DNA from: Anastrepha obliqua
Lineage: Eukaryota > Arthropoda > Insecta > Diptera > Tephritidae
Direction: 5' to 3'
Assembly (NCBI RefSeq): GCF_027943255.1
Contig: NC_072896.1
Span: 60,840,501 to 60,904,500, forward strand
Length of the DNA: 64,000 nt
Below are positions 10,033 to 23,500 of this stretch, piece after piece. The notes under the pieces are model-generated. The model made no database searches. It saw only the letters and a program-made list of their open reading frames with translations, and was not told where the DNA came from. The position numbers and the translations under genes were made by a program. Positions within the stretch are counted from its first letter, which is position 1. Every line of letters starts with the position of its first letter.

Positions 10033-12451
10033 CATACAAGCATGTATCGCCATGTTGGAAAGAATAATGAGATGGCGCCTATCGTGGTCCCGTTACTTTG
10101 CTCTCAGCGAATTTGACAAAGAGTTACGTGATTTTAGCTCCAGTATGGCCAGATTACCATTTTCGTAACTTGATTTAGCATTTTTTTTTTTGTTATTTAG
10201 TCTGAGAGTTTTAGTTCTTTCTTCTTGGCATTTTTCTAACCTGTTCTAATTAAAAGTAATGCTTATAATTTTGTAAAATATACTTTTTTTTAAATTAGTT
10301 TAATATTGTAATTCACTTTTTTTTTAGCTTTACTTTTTTTAACATCTGGTGGCATTGCCCGCGATTGCAGGTGTTGTTGGTGTTCTTCTGCTTTCGGCAG
10401 TCAAATCTCTCTCTCGCTACTGCAGTATTGCCTAGCTTTGAACATAAAAACGCACTAAAATTCTCATTCAAAGAAAATAACACAAAAAAATTTTATTGAA
10501 TCATTTAAAGAACTTTGTATGCGTGACACATTGTCTTTAGAATGTACGTTTTGTTTTTAATAAATGTGTTACTCTTTTTGTAAAAATGTCAGTATGGTTT
10601 CTTTAGTATTTTCTGGTATTTTGTTGCTTATTTTTATAATGAATACACCTCTTGATGCCCTATGTCCCACTAAGGGTTGATGGCCGGTAGAAACGATTAC
10701 ACCTCTATGGTTTTAATCCGCATTCAATAAATTCAAACGCCTTTTAAAATGTGTAAAAAGCTTTCAATCTTAAGAAGAGTTGAGAGAGGGACATTTAATA
10801 TTCTTCCATAACCTTAAAAGGAGCAAAAAATTAAATTCACACTTTCAAAATATCAAATTTTATAAAAACCAACTAATTTTCATTAGCACTAAAATCTTCT
10901 CAGAGTGGCCTTTTTTAAGCTTCTTTTGTATAATAATACAGTTTTTTTAACCTAAAGTTTCGGTCGCTTTAAATTAAAAAAAAAGAAACAAACACGAAAC
11001 TTCAAAATTTTCGCATTTTCGGTATAAAAAAGCACTAAATTTATTGCGAAGAGCAAATGGTTGGCAATACTGCACAACTCAGCAAACGTGACGTCACGTA
11101 CGCTCTGATGGGCGCAATCTTCTTTCTATCATTCTTGATGTATCGCGATATAGAGATCAATCTGGTATAGGGACTTATATAAATAAATTTTAGACACCAG
11201 CAGCCAATCAAATTGTCTCGCCCCAAAATATTGTTACCATGTTTCGATAACAATTCAATGGCAAAAGAGAAAAATCTCGCAAATAAACACTATTGCCACC
11301 ATTTTATATTAAAACGCAAACACAGCACAAATACGCTGTGAAAGATGGGTGTGGAATGGGTTTGGGTATTGATATTTATATAGGATTTTACAAGTTTTTA
11401 GCTGATGTTTGCGATCCTTGGCGGCAGCAAATCGAAAATTGAGCTTTGCGGGAAACGTTATATGAGATGAATGGGTTAACTTCGGAGACTTATCAAGGGT
11501 ATTTTCAATCCCGAGATCAACATTAGAGATTCCTGTAGGGAGACTGTTCTGAAGGTCGATAATAAAATGTAACTTATCACTTTGTTGACTCGTGTTTTAT
11601 TGAAAAATTCCTGGAACTTAATTGACACTTGTATTTACATGCATACATATATTATTATAGAAAAGTGTGTAAAAATACAAAGGACCCTTATTTGAATTCA
11701 TTCCCGCCTACACATATAAAATCTTATACGTACACATAGACATAACTATAAATACCAATACGTGGGGCACATTTGTATTCTTCATTGCGTGCATGGCTAA
11801 GTGGACGAATATTTCTTTATCCCTGCACGTATACACATATATGCATATACACATTTACACATACACATATTTGTATATAAATTATAGACTCGCAAATTCA
11901 CATATTGTCCAAACGCTGGAATGTATTTTTAACAATAAAAAGAGCAAATACATACATATATATGAATTTCTCTCCGGGGAGTCTTCAATGCTACCATTAT
12001 GTCAAAATGTTTTGCGCGCCATTTAAGGGAAGCCAGCGAACAAAGTGTAGAAATACATATTTACTTATGTTTAAAGTGGATGGGGCGGATGGTTGGAAGC
12101 AACAAGAGAATGATTGCTCTGTGACCGTGACACCATTTTAATAAGGCAAAAGCAAGAAGCCGAAATAAAATAAAAAGGAAAATAAATTAATGACGCTGAT
12201 CTGCCGCCAAAATTAATCTCAATAAAAAAATATATTCTTGCATTTTTGCGTTCGTTTATATTCATGGGGCAATATATTAATGATTTAAATAAACTAAATG
12301 CTTTTCCAGTTTCAGCGTTAGAAAAGAAGGCCGACTAATAATAACCCGTCAAGTTTGAGTCTAAGGTATCAAAATTATATAAGTTTGTAATTAAAAATTT
12401 GAAAGAATTAATAAAATTGTATATTTATTATTGTACAAAGATAATATGATG
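10033..12451. other. Stretch without recognisable gene
   Basis: About 2.4 kb of AT-rich DNA with homopolymer T runs near 10180-10340 and CATA microsatellite-like sequence near 11820-11880. No frame above 78 codons carries a recognisable motif. Confidence 0.4.
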
Positions 12452-13320
12452 TACAGGGTGGGTCATATAGCGTTTGCTTTCTCAACCACCTATTTTTTTT
12501 GAAAATGGTAACACAAATGACATGTTAAATGTGTTCATAATTTACTTAAAGGTTTGACATTTACGAAATGGGACGCTGTACGCTTGAACAAAATTGGGAA
12601 ATATTGAAAACTTATTTCCAAAGTGGTGAGTCTTCTTCTTCTTTTCTGATTTTCACATCGGTGGCTACGTCAATAAGAAAAATTGTCGGATTTGGGGCTC
12701 AGAAAATCCACACGTTACTGTAGAGAAGCGAATGCATCTACAACGAGTCACTATTTGGTGCGGTTTTTGGTCTGGCGGCATCATCGAACCATTTTTTTCG
12801 AAAATGAGCGAAGAGCCGCGGTTACAGTAAATGGCGAGCGTTACTGTGACAGGCTCAACGATTTGTTTTCAAAAATTGAAGAGGATGACATGGACGACAT
12901 TTGGTTTCAACAGGACGGTGCAACTTGTCACACTGCCAAAGTTACACTCGAACTTTTGGCTACCATTTTTGAAAACCGAAAAATCAGCCGAAATTCCGAT
13001 ATCAATTGGCCGCCTCGGAGCTGTGATTTAAACCTGTTGGACTATTTTTTGTGGGGAGCCGTTAGGGAAAAATGCTATGCAAACCATCCAGAAACGATTG
13101 ATGCTTTAAAACACGAAATCGAAGTTGCCATTCATGAAATTGGAGCCCAAACAATCGAAAATGTGCTTAAAAATTGGGTTGATCGAATGGCCTACTGTAA
13201 AGCTAGTCGTGGCAGTCATTTGAATGATATTATTTTTCAATCATAAATAACAATGTTCAATCTTCAAAATTAAAGAAAAGTTTGAAAAAATATTGATTAG
13301 TTTTTTTTTATAGCCTATTC
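12452..13320 (+). mobile_element. Internally deleted DD41D (rosa-type) mariner copy
   Basis: Left end is TA followed by CAGGGTGGGTCATATAGCG, and the right end lies in the AT-rich stretch after the transposase stop, near 13320. The inner segment encoding the helix-turn-helix and first catalytic aspartate is missing, which shortens the element to about 0.87 kb from an expected 1.3 kb. The end sequence resembles that at the right end of the copy near 28.3 kb (GGTGGACCATATA read the same way), supporting one family. Confidence 0.6.
12568..13246 (+). pseudogene. DD41D (rosa-like) mariner transposase pseudogene
   Basis: Start MGRCTLEQNWEILKTYFQSG is followed at once by the middle of the protein (HIGGYVNKKNCRIWGSENPH, then VTIWCGFWSGGIIEPFF). 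A one-base slip in a T run near 12796 moves the reading into the frame that continues to 13246. That frame holds FQQDGATCHTA with the second catalytic aspartate, and WPPRSCDLNLLDYFLWG with the third. I count 41 residues between them, giving DD41D, the signature of the rosa subfamily. The C-terminus ends ASRGSHLNDIIFQS. The deletion removes the HTH and the first aspartate, so the copy is inactive. Confidence 0.8.
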
Positions 13321-13445
13321 AAAAAGCAAATTTTACATGGCTGGAAATGTAAATTATTGCTTAGAAAGTTTAAATTTAATAGCCGGTTGAGCTTATTAAA
13401 ACAGTAATTTGTTACTTTAATTACGTGGAATAAATAAATTACTCG

Positions 13446-13768
13446 GCGGCCGCCGTAGCCGAATGGGTTGGTGCGTGATTACCATTCGGAATTCACAGAG
13501 AGGTCGTTAGTTCGAATCTCGGCGAAAGCAAAATTAATAAAAACATTTTTCTAATAGCGGTCGCCCCTCGGCAGGCAATGGCAAACCTCCGAGTGTATTT
13601 CTGCCATGAAAAAGCTCCTCATAAAAATATCTGCCGTTCGGAATCGGCTTGAAACTGTAGGTCCCTCCATTTGTGGAACAACATCAAGACGCACACCACA
13701 AATAGGAGGAGGAGCTCGGCCAAACACCTAACAGAAGTGTACGCGCCAATTATTTATTTTATTTATTT
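13446..13768 (+). mobile_element. Full-length tRNA-headed SINE with 14-bp target duplication
   Basis: Head GCGGCCGCCGTAGCCGAAT carries box A, and TTCGAATCTCGG about 60 bases later is box B, so it is a Pol III-type SINE. The body includes GCGGTCGCCCCTCGGCAGG, CTCCGAGTGTATTTCTGCC and GGAGGAGGAGCTCGGCC. It ends in an ATTTATTTT-rich tail. The flanks carry an identical 14-base direct repeat, AAATAAATTACTCG, at 13432-13445 and 13769-13782. This layout is the product of LINE-mediated target-primed insertion. Other copies: 2395, 6962, 37085, 42366 and 60905. Confidence 0.85.
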
Positions 13769-13782
13769 AAATAAATTACTCG

Positions 13783-16700
13783 TACATTGTTGCTGCCCGC
13801 TAATATATAGAAGGCTGGTCGAGGAAAGAATCTGTAACTCTACCACCTCTAACAGAACCAAATCGATGCAATAGAAATTTAACCAGCTCAGCCTGCGAAC
13901 CGAGTTCGCCTTAGTGTTCATACCGGATACGTTGTAAAAATAAATTTGTATTCTATTAAAAAATGCATCAGCTATTAAGTTTGTGTTGGCAGACTAACAT
14001 TGGCAGGCCAGTTCTCAGGCCAAAGGAAAATGTCATATATATTTTGGCATGCACTCAATACAATTTTTTTTTGTATTTTTTAATCCATTTATAGCAGTAC
14101 AAAGTATTGTATGTGTACTAATCCCTGCTTGTTTGCTGTATTTGCGAAACGTTGTTTTAAAATTTGACTACAATAATTTATTTCTGGTTAACTTGCGCTT
14201 GCAGGTGCTTAACATAACGACGTTATGATGTTTTCAACAGATGCAGCTCCACGTATAGGAGCCTCCTGCTAAGGCAACTAAAAACTTTTACCACAAAATG
14301 GTTCAGATTTATTGGAAGATCGCGGTTCGCAGAGATCGAAACACTTATTCTAAATGCGGGGAAAAAGCTAGTAAGGGCTCTACCTCGCAAAATAAGATTT
14401 AACACTGCGGGTTCAGTGCAAACACTTTGAAAAAGTAAAGGAATTCGTCAATTCATTGGAATCTAAAACTGTCAACCAAGCGCCAAAACTTTTCGTTTGC
14501 AGTGATTTAAAGAGCCAGTTAGTTGGAAGCTCGATTTTCAATATATTCCTACATTTATATAGGCAGAAAAGGAGCGAAAAAGATGAAGCAAGTATTAGAC
14601 ATAAACTAGGGCTATGCTCCTTAGAGCTCTATAGGTAAAGTATTACTAGGCAAAAATTTTAATATTTCCCAGCTTGAAGAAGAAGATTCAGCCACATTAC
14701 GTTTTTTACGTCTGCTCTTCTTTTCAGCGCTGATGTAGAAATAAGTTTTTTGAAAATCGGTTAAAAGTACTTGGATATTTACTGTTATTTTTGGTTCTTA
14801 AGTAATTTTTTAGGTAATTTAATCAAAATCCGAGCCCTGGCGATAACTGTTCGAAAATGGAGTCCGACAATGCAGTGATAACTTGAACGGTTAAGTCTCA
14901 CAGCTTTATACTTAGTTTATTTACTCGCATGAGCTTCAGCCAACTTCAAACTTACCCAAATTACAGAGGTGCGGACCACGATTGACCAGCCATTCAAAAC
15001 TATGTAGTGCCAGTTAGGTCACAGAGGACAACAAGTACGTAGTCGATGAAAATACAGATCTGTCAAAACATTGTGCTGAGGACAGTTGTGCTGCATGTTA
15101 GTGAGCATAATAAAATTCTCTGCCACCAATTTCTGCTACAGCAGGAGCCATATTGGAAGACATACCCCCCCTGGATCATTTGAAGGAGTTTCGCCTGCTA
15201 CTAACCATCTCTCACCATCCTCACCCAAACCAGTTTATCCATTATAAATACTCTCTCGCTGAGTATAAAAATACTTGATATAAAAATATACATATATAAA
15301 TATAAATATTATATTCGATATGTACGCAGGAAAATGTGGTTACTTTCGACGATTTAGAGAACACAAAAGTGGCGTCATTCATAGTATCGCTACTTTGTAC
15401 CTGGCGAATTTGGCAGAATCGGCTGGCCTGAATGACGTCAGGCGTGAAACAAGCCTTTCCGTGCAAATTACGGATTTGTGAATCAAGCAGAGAATATTTT
15501 GATTTTTATATTAAGCAAAATAATAAACTTGAAGTGTCACGTATTAAATTATGAAAGCACGTATGATAATAAAGTCTCCAAACGAAACTTTTTTTCTTGC
15601 TTTCAACGTGAACTCCCCTATCCTCTTCTTTATTTTGCTTCTATACTGACGTCACGCCCAGGAATGGCGAAATCTTAGCTGCTTGTCCATTTTATTTGTT
15701 TTTCTTGCTAGCTTTTCGTGTATTTGTTGTGAACAACGTCAACAAAGGCAATTAACAGCAGCAAAAACGCATCAAAAGTAAACAAGAAGTCGGATTGGTA
15801 AAGAGGGAAACAATTAGTATTGCCTTGAAAATTAATTAATTTTCGAAGTTAAGGTGAGTCAGACGTGGCAAGTAAAGTGTTCTCAGTAAGTCTATCGGAC
15901 AGAAGAATTTAAGAAAGTGATTAGCTGGGTTTCGTTCAATGTGTATTTAAAGCAATTTTTGAAAGAAGTTTTTATTTCTGCAATGTGGCTCGAATTGAAT
16001 CTTGCTAAAACCAGTTTTCGGTTTTTATGCTGGGGTGGACTATATTTGTCGGAAACTGAAACTGATCATAATGAAAAGGATTTGGAGAGGAAATAATTGT
16101 TACCATCAAAATAGTTTTATTATTAATTGGTTTGCTAATTGAGCCAATATTTTATTTTATTAACATTAATATTCCATATCTATTTGCCCCCAATGCCACA
16201 CAGCGAAACTCGAATGGGTTGGCAACACTTTCCAGAAAAGGAATGCCTGCTAATACGCTAACTCTAACAAGTTGAAAGTACGAGTAATATCCCCTTTACA
16301 TTGAACTCAAATGCATAATTTAAAAGTTTATCCAAGACTTTTGGCAGAGTTTGTGGTTTTTTGACTGGTTCGCGTTTGTTTAAAAATTTTGTTTTTTTAA
16401 TTTTGTCGTTGAAATGTCAAAAAGTGGCATTTAGTAAATGCGAATTTATATGGAGAAATACGTGATTTGACTTCACACGTAAATGTATGTAATATAACCT
16501 TCCGAATAGATCTGCTTCTGATAAATGCAGTCAGACTATTGCAGAGAAATTTCCATTTAAATATTGAAGAAACCTTTCCCTAACTAATATTCGGATATTC
16601 ACATTGAAATAGAAATATTCCTAATTAGTTGAAAACGCATATTCTTCGCTATACCAGGAGTCACCTATACATTTTTACCAAAGTTACGGTACTCACGCGA

Positions 16701-16820
16701 TTGGCTCGAGTATATTTCATATTGAATGTCTGTGCAAACTTTTCGATAGGGTGCATGTTAAGGTGCTTAACTCTCGCCCAAACTTCATAGTTGTAGCAAT
16801 ATCTACCAATATATAAATAT
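13783..16820. other. Stretch without recognisable gene
   Basis: About 3 kb. No motif-bearing frame. A plausible splice donor (AAG then GTGAGTC) lies near 15853 downstream of an A-rich segment that could be a non-coding exon of a plus-strand gene, but nothing confirms it. Confidence 0.35.
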
Positions 16821-17290
16821 CGGGTGTTTTTGAAGAGCTTGAGAACTTAAAATGACAATACAAACAGAAATATTTTTGGAATGAATTTGAGAATTACTAT
16901 AATCAGGTGGATAATTTCATGGCATTTATTTTTTTAATATGACACCCGGTATGTGTTCGCCGCGGCTATGAGTTGCATGGTCCATTAGTCTACGCTTACT
17001 ATTGGTAAGCGCGCTGTATGACAAGTTACGCTATCTTGTTGGAACCAAATGTGGTCGATATTTAGCTGATTAATTTTTGGAAACCAAAATTTATTTTTTT
17101 CTAAGAAAATGTCCAAACTTTGAAAGCGTTGCTCTGGCGTCAGACGATTCATGATGACTTGCCAAACCTTACTGGACAAAAATATCAATGCCATTCTCAT
17201 CTGTCGAACCATAGTTACCGATATCGACAATGCTCGTGCAGCTGACATTTATTAGGATGGACCAAACAAACTGTTTTCCTTGATGTTACC
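16821..17290 (-). mobile_element. Internally deleted IS630/mariner copy, minus strand
   Basis: One end reads CGGGTGTTTTTGAAGAGCTT at 16821. On the minus strand the frame includes MNRLTPEQRFQSLDIFLEKN, the usual start of this transposase, then jumps through a deletion to WFPKINQLNIDHIWFQQD and SVTCHTA, the second-aspartate block. Beyond a further break the same strand reads a C-terminal scrap resembling HATHSRGEHIPGVI. HTH second half, first aspartate and third aspartate are missing. The outer end on the high-coordinate side is not resolved. Confidence 0.6.
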
Positions 17291-18620
17291 CACTAAATTT
17301 GTTCTATTGTCATAAGAGTGAGACACCTATTCGTGCCGCCATTAAATTCGCATAAGAAAAATGTAACAAAACAATATATGTTTCTTTTAACTTAATTTTT
17401 AAATAGAAAAAAAGTGAAACAGTTTTTTTTAATGGAAATCACAAGGGGAGTTTAAATAATGTAGGTCTGTAAAGATTTTATACCATATTTACAGAGCCAT
17501 ATATTTCAGTGGTAGTTTTCAAAGTGTTAAACATTAAATTAAAAAAATCTAAATAATAGGTGACTAATTTTTTTGGCTATAGTGTGATACAAATTTAGGG
17601 AGCAACATGAAGAAAAAAATGCGTTTCTTTTGGGCCAACCTAATACTTATGTATCATATGTACGTATGTCTGCAGTTTTTGATTACGTGTAGTCAGCCAG
17701 CTTACATTTGTAACTTACATATTTCCACTCTAGTACAATACGTAGCGGTATGCGCCAGTATTTACGTTTGTGTATGCGTATCTCATTTTGTTATTTATTA
17801 CCAAGGAGATAAGCCTTTTTTGTGCATCCAAGTTCATGAACCTTTATTATTTTGCACATTGCGAGGTAATCACACTGACTGGCAGACCAAAAATCGGGCA
17901 AAAATGCAATCAGTTAGGTGTGTGTAGGGGAGTACTTTCAGTTGTACACTGGCTGTCTGACTGACAGACAGTTGAATTGCTCTGGCGACCATATTGGCAC
18001 AAAACATGCTAGGTTGCAAACAAGCGCACTACAACTACAAACGACACGAGCAGACAGCGTGTTGAAGGCGCACCAACGAAACTTGAATAGATAATAGAAC
18101 ACAGATTGATAAGTGGAATGTGCGCTGACAACCATGCTAATGAGCTAAATATGTCTGAGTAATTTAATATTCGATCACATATATACATACCTATAATTGT
18201 CGTGTCAGGTACACATATACTTATGTATACTCGTATTAATATTTATGCATATGCAGGCATACTTATCAATACATATATAATACGTATATTTGCATATTTG
18301 TCCCAATAAATGTGTATATTAAGTATATCTAAAACAATAAGAAGACTTGTTAGATTTTGTGATAACGCGACGACGAATTATGAAGGAGATGAAACGATGA
18401 CATAAGTGAGTTAAATGTAGTTCTAAATAGTCCAGCTCATTCTCATGCTCTTAGCGAATTAAGCATGTATGCTGCAGATTGGCAAACGCTTTAGTCCTGA
18501 AATGATTCTATGCTGCACCAAGTTTGATAACCCTCTACGTCTGAAAGACGAAGGAAGGAAACAGGTTTTGAAATAGACGGAGTAATTCAATATTTTAATA
18601 TTATATATCCTCTGCTATGG
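17291..18620. other. Stretch without recognisable gene
   Basis: Holds TA- and CATA-rich microsatellite-like sequence (about 18180-18310) and chance frames only. Confidence 0.4.
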
Positions 18621-18965
18621 CAGCCACCTTGACGCGGTGCAGGGGCTTTATCGAATCTTAAAACGGATCAAAACACTAGGAAGAATTGTCGTGCAAACGA
18701 TAACTCATGTCTGGTACCGCCTGAGAACGATGACCAAGAGCTGCCACCTCCTAATCCAGAGTGTTATGCGTCACCATGCCCATTTTATGATTTGCAGCCA
18801 GCAGGTAAATTCGGATGTATTTTAATGGAGCCTCCTCAACACGGGGCGAATAGAGGAGTAACTGTGGCCTTACCGCGGCAATGGGCGCTGGCGCGGCGTA
18901 CTTTTGAGATCCCCAAAATATCACTGCTGAGCTTGCCTTGTCAAGCAGGAAGTCGTGCGAACAAG

Positions 18966-20230
18966 ATGAACAAAAATAAAAATCAAAATCAAAAAACAGA
19001 ACAAAACAAAAACAACACGAACAATAACGACAAAAAGGGCAGAAAGCAGCTGGGCAAACCTCTCCTTGCGGGGCTCAAAGAGGCGGAAGTGTTGCTCTTT
19101 GAGGAACACGCCCGTGTGGATGATGAACCATCCAGCCGTGGGGTGTACCATGAACTAGCCCTAGATGCTGAGAAAGCTACTGGGTCAGTCACCACAGCAT
19201 CTAAAACAGTAAAGCGAGGAGACCCGCGAATAAATGCAATCGTTGGTTCTCACCAACCAACAACGTCGCCGTTGTTGCCTAGCACAAGGCCGGATACATA
19301 TCGGGCTAGTAACCGACCGAAGGTGTCGCAGCAGCCAGATCGGGCGCCATCTCTAGCAAGCAGGAGCCACAACCTCTCCGGCACTCAGAGTCCGAGGAGT
19401 CATCAGACTCAAACAGGGGAAAAGGTAGGTAGGCACGTTGGACGACCCCTACAGGGCAGGGTTGAGTGGCGCGGGGGTGAAATGATACCTGTGCTACCTG
19501 GAGGAGGGCAAACCCCCAGAAGCAGCTCGCCAATTTGTGGAACAACGGCCCTAGAATGTGTCTGATCTGTCCACGGAGCATCGAACAGGGAAGCGGGAAA
19601 CTAATAGCTGAGCCTGCACCCGCTGCAAAGAGGAGATGTGGGCAGATCACCCCACAACCACCTCCTTCAGTACGGCCCAGGGAGCAGCAGGGTATTCATC
19701 CCCCGGCAGCCCCGTGGCGTAATAATGGACAGCAGATAAGCTACTCGGATGCTCTTAAAGGCATCCCCTTGCAGTGCTGCGTAAGAACTACCCCGCAGAA
19801 ACACTAGGGTAGGAAAGCCTAACTGTGCTTCAGGAGGTCACAATGGATGAGATCTTTAAAGAATGGACTCACCCGCTGGCATTTTGTGGGGTGTACTTCA
19901 GACCGGGTCTACTACTTATGGACTGTAAGGATGAGAAGACCGCGGAGAGGTTAGCAGGCGTAGCACCCAATATCGCGGCGTGAAGGTACGCAACTTGGCA
20001 CGAAAAGAAGAACGACATACCCCCTATGCACAATGTCACAGTATACCGGCCGAGAGGCGCAGACAAGTCTGCGGAATATGCAGAAGAGCTGCGGAAAGCC
20101 CTGAACGGCGGCTTGGAAAGTGAAGCGTGGCGCATTCTGAGCAGCGACGTCGAGGATAGAGGGCTCAGGCTTAACCTGAGCATTAACGAAAACTCATACG
20201 TAACCGTAAAAAAGATGGCTACTGACTAAA
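18966..20230 (+). pseudogene. LINE ORF1 (Gag-like RNA-binding protein), broken
   Basis: The frame has a low-complexity Asn/Lys/Gln stretch right after the start (MNKNKNQNQKTEQNKNN), then a Ser/Pro-rich spacer to 19565. After a frame change come QISYSDALKGI (about 19730-19760), then LAFCGVYFRPGLLLMDC and KDEKTAERLAGVAPNIA, then ADKSAEYAEELRKALNGG and GLRLNLSINENSYVTVKK (frame 20026-20229). The order matches the conserved C-terminal domain of LOA-type ORF1 proteins, which bind the element RNA. At least two frame changes separate the pieces. Confidence 0.65.
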
Positions 20231-20599
20231 TTACCGGTTGAGCCCTATCACCATAAAGCCATGGTAGCAGAAGCCTGCCGGGAATAAGGAAGCCTAGCCA
20301 AAACAAGTGGTTACGGACGAGGGTAGCGATCCGTCAGCCAAAACGGTACCTGGCTCTACCATACCAGCTATGGCAGAAGTCTCTCCTGATGGGGAACCCA
20401 GGCAAGTCACTGGGCCGACACAGTCCAGGCAAGTTACTATACCAGCCCAATCCAGGCAAGTTACTGAGACGGCCTATATCCCCACGACACAAGAACTTCT
20501 GGAGGAGCTAGAGTTAGGTAAGCTCTAGCTGGACAAAAGGGACGAGAACGAGTTGAGGCTCCCGGATTAGGACGAGCCAGAAAAAAACCCACAATAATG

Positions 20600-23500
20600 A
20601 CGCCACAAATCTAGACAGTAATCCAGATCAATCTTCATCGTGCGGTAGCGGCATCAGCCGTCATGACACGATGGTATGCCTCGGGAGCTTTGGGCATACT
20701 ACTGGTTCAAGAGCTGTGGGTATACAGAGGCCAAGTTAGGGGTCTCAATAACAGCAACAGTAAGGTACTTTGGGATCTTTCGGAAGAGAAACCTAGAGCA
20801 TGCACAGTCTTAAATAGAAACATTAACAAAAGGGTGGTTAAATTTCAAGGGCCGATGTTAAATGTGAACCACATCTAAACGTCAACAACGTTGTACTTCT
20901 TTCTTTGGGGTTATTTGAAAGAAAAGTTCGATAGTCCAGCAACAATTCAAGAGCTAAAGGATGAGATAATTCGGCACATTAACGGCATAGAACCGCAATT
21001 ATGCCTCATCGTCATCGAAAATTTGGACCATCGGATGGAGGTGTGCCGCTGAGGCCTCGGCGGCCATTGTTGGCCAATATTTTGTTCCATAGTTAATTGA
21101 GCCATACCAATATCATCATAATAAAGAGAAATGACAATAATTTATTAAAAAAATTGTATTTTGTTCAAAATCAACTTGAAACTTAACCACCCTTTATTTC
21201 CGCACTGCAGATGCTGGTGAATGGAATCTGTAAAGACATCGTAATGGCGTCAGAATTCTATGCGGGGGATAATAACACCGTACCCCAGGTGAAGTACGAA
21301 GTCTGGTATGCTACTGAAACAGAAAAAAGGTACCACGCCTGTTGGGATAACACCAATGCACATAATGAGATGTCGAGGAGCACCGACTGCAACAGAAGAG
21401 ATGAGTCCCTACTTGAATTTAAAATAAGCAATGATTTATGTATAAAAAATGTTGGGTGTACACCAACTTTTGTAGCCAGTTCTTAATGTAATAAATTGGC
21501 TGAAAACCTTGTGCCGGGTTGAAAAGTTTCCTCCGAGCCTTTCTTATCTGACTCTAGAATCATTCAGTTTGAACTAGGAATAGAAGTCACTTATGGAAAT
21601 CCGAGAAGAAACCCCAGGAACATAGGCCACCATGAGTAACTCCATTACTACTGGCTTTGAATGTAGCTGTTCTGAGACCAAACCAAAAGGCAAAACCAAC
21701 ACGTCATGGATATTTAATAAAGCCAAAGCACCGGGCGCTGGAATGAATACGCTACCCTTCTAACCGCATATAGTAAGGAAATTAGGAAAGCAAAGAGGGG
21801 TAGTTTCAGAAAATTCTGCGAGGAAATCACCTCAACCCCCGTTGTAGCTAGGCTCCGTAAAGGTATGACTAAGGAGAGATTGAATATCAAACTAGGTATC
21901 AAAAAGATAGATGGCACATATACATGCGATGATGTAGAAAGAGCAAACATCTTGTTGGCAACACATTTTCCGCGAGCCGCAACTCAGATCCCTGAGTCCT
22001 ATACGGTGCTTTCGAGGGTGACCCCATCGGACTGGAAACTGGTAACATAAATGTTTACCCAGCGTTAGCATACATACCAACAGTGTGCAGAAGATCACAA
22101 GTGGTTTTCATACCAAAAGTAGGAACAAAATGATTATTCACTGGCTAAGTCTTTCAGATCAATCAGTATCGCCTCCTTTATATTAAAAGCAATGCATACG
22201 ATTATCGATAATGAAATCCGATCAAACACTCTGCCTCTAATACCTCTCATCATCATCAAAGCCAACATGTGTACAGGGCAGGAAGGTCTGCAGACACTGC
22301 GCTGTGTCAGCTAAGTACGGAGATCCATAGTGCTTTAGACTGTGAGGAAACGGTTCTCTGTGCCTTCCTCGGTATCGAGGGAGCTTTGAACGATGCCTCT
22401 CACTTAGGGGTATGTCGGGCACTAGAACAGAGAAACGTCCAGGGATCCATCTGCAGATGGATAAAGTCCCTGCTGCCGACAAGGATAGCCAAAACCGCAA
22501 CAGTAAATAGTACTATCCAGTTACAAATAAGTAAGGGGTGTCCACAGGGGGAGTCTTATCACCCCTCCTGTGGAGCTTAGTAGTGGACGACCTGCTTCAC
22601 TTGCTGATAAACTACGGAATCAGCTGTCAAGGATATGGGGATGACGTAATATAATAAGACCAATGGTGACATATGGAGCGGTCGCTTGGGCATCGAGAGT
22701 CACTCTCTCGACAAGTGCGGGTAGTGCTTAGCATGCGTGTGTATCACAAGAGCGCTGCGGACCTACCCTATAGCTGCGATGGTCATATAGTCATTCACCA
22801 ATCAGTCAAGCCTACTCTGCTGAATATTGCCAGGGAAGGAAAAGTGATGTCATCTGAAAACACTAAGTTGATCAAATTCGAAAAGAAGTTCAGAATCGGA
22901 TAAGTTGAACTGGAGTAGACATGTATTTGAAAAGAAACTCCAGAAGTGTACCCTGCACTGGTACACAGATGGCTCGACGGCCCCAGAAGACATAGGAGCA
23001 GGCGCCAAACGGTCAGTCCAAGCATCTTCCAAGCGGAGATGTATGCCATCTGTCTATCTGCAGAGATAAACTTAAACGGGCATGTCCGAAATGAGCGAAT
23101 TGCCATTCTGAGTGACAGTCAGGCGACACTCATGAGCCCTTCGTCCTGTGAGATCGAATCCGCACTAGTATCGAGAAACTTAATCTACTAGGAATACACA
23201 ATTGCATCCGGTTAATTTGGGTCCCAGGACACAGGGGTATAACTAAGAACGAAGTAGCGGACGCGTTGGCGAGAGAGGCTGCAGACTGGCCTTTAATACG
23301 ACCCGAGCCCTCCCTTGCCATGTGCCAACACACCATCAAGCAGAAGCTCAGGAGTGAAGAGCTAGGGCTAAGGGAGGTTTGCTGGAACCAAACTATAGGG
23401 CTACGCCACTCGAAATCCTTACTGGGAGGGTACAACCAAAAGAGGTTTAAACACTCATAACCCTCCGCAAGGATAATCTGAGAATGCTCACGGGGCATCC

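Noticed and set aside
13446..13525. tRNA gene
   Set aside because: Box A and box B are present but the arms do not pair as a cloverleaf and the sequence continues into a SINE body with target duplications.
15840..15870. Splice-donor-like AAG/GTGAGTC after an A-rich segment, possible untranslated exon
   Set aside because: A single donor match is expected often by chance; no coding or acceptor partner seen.
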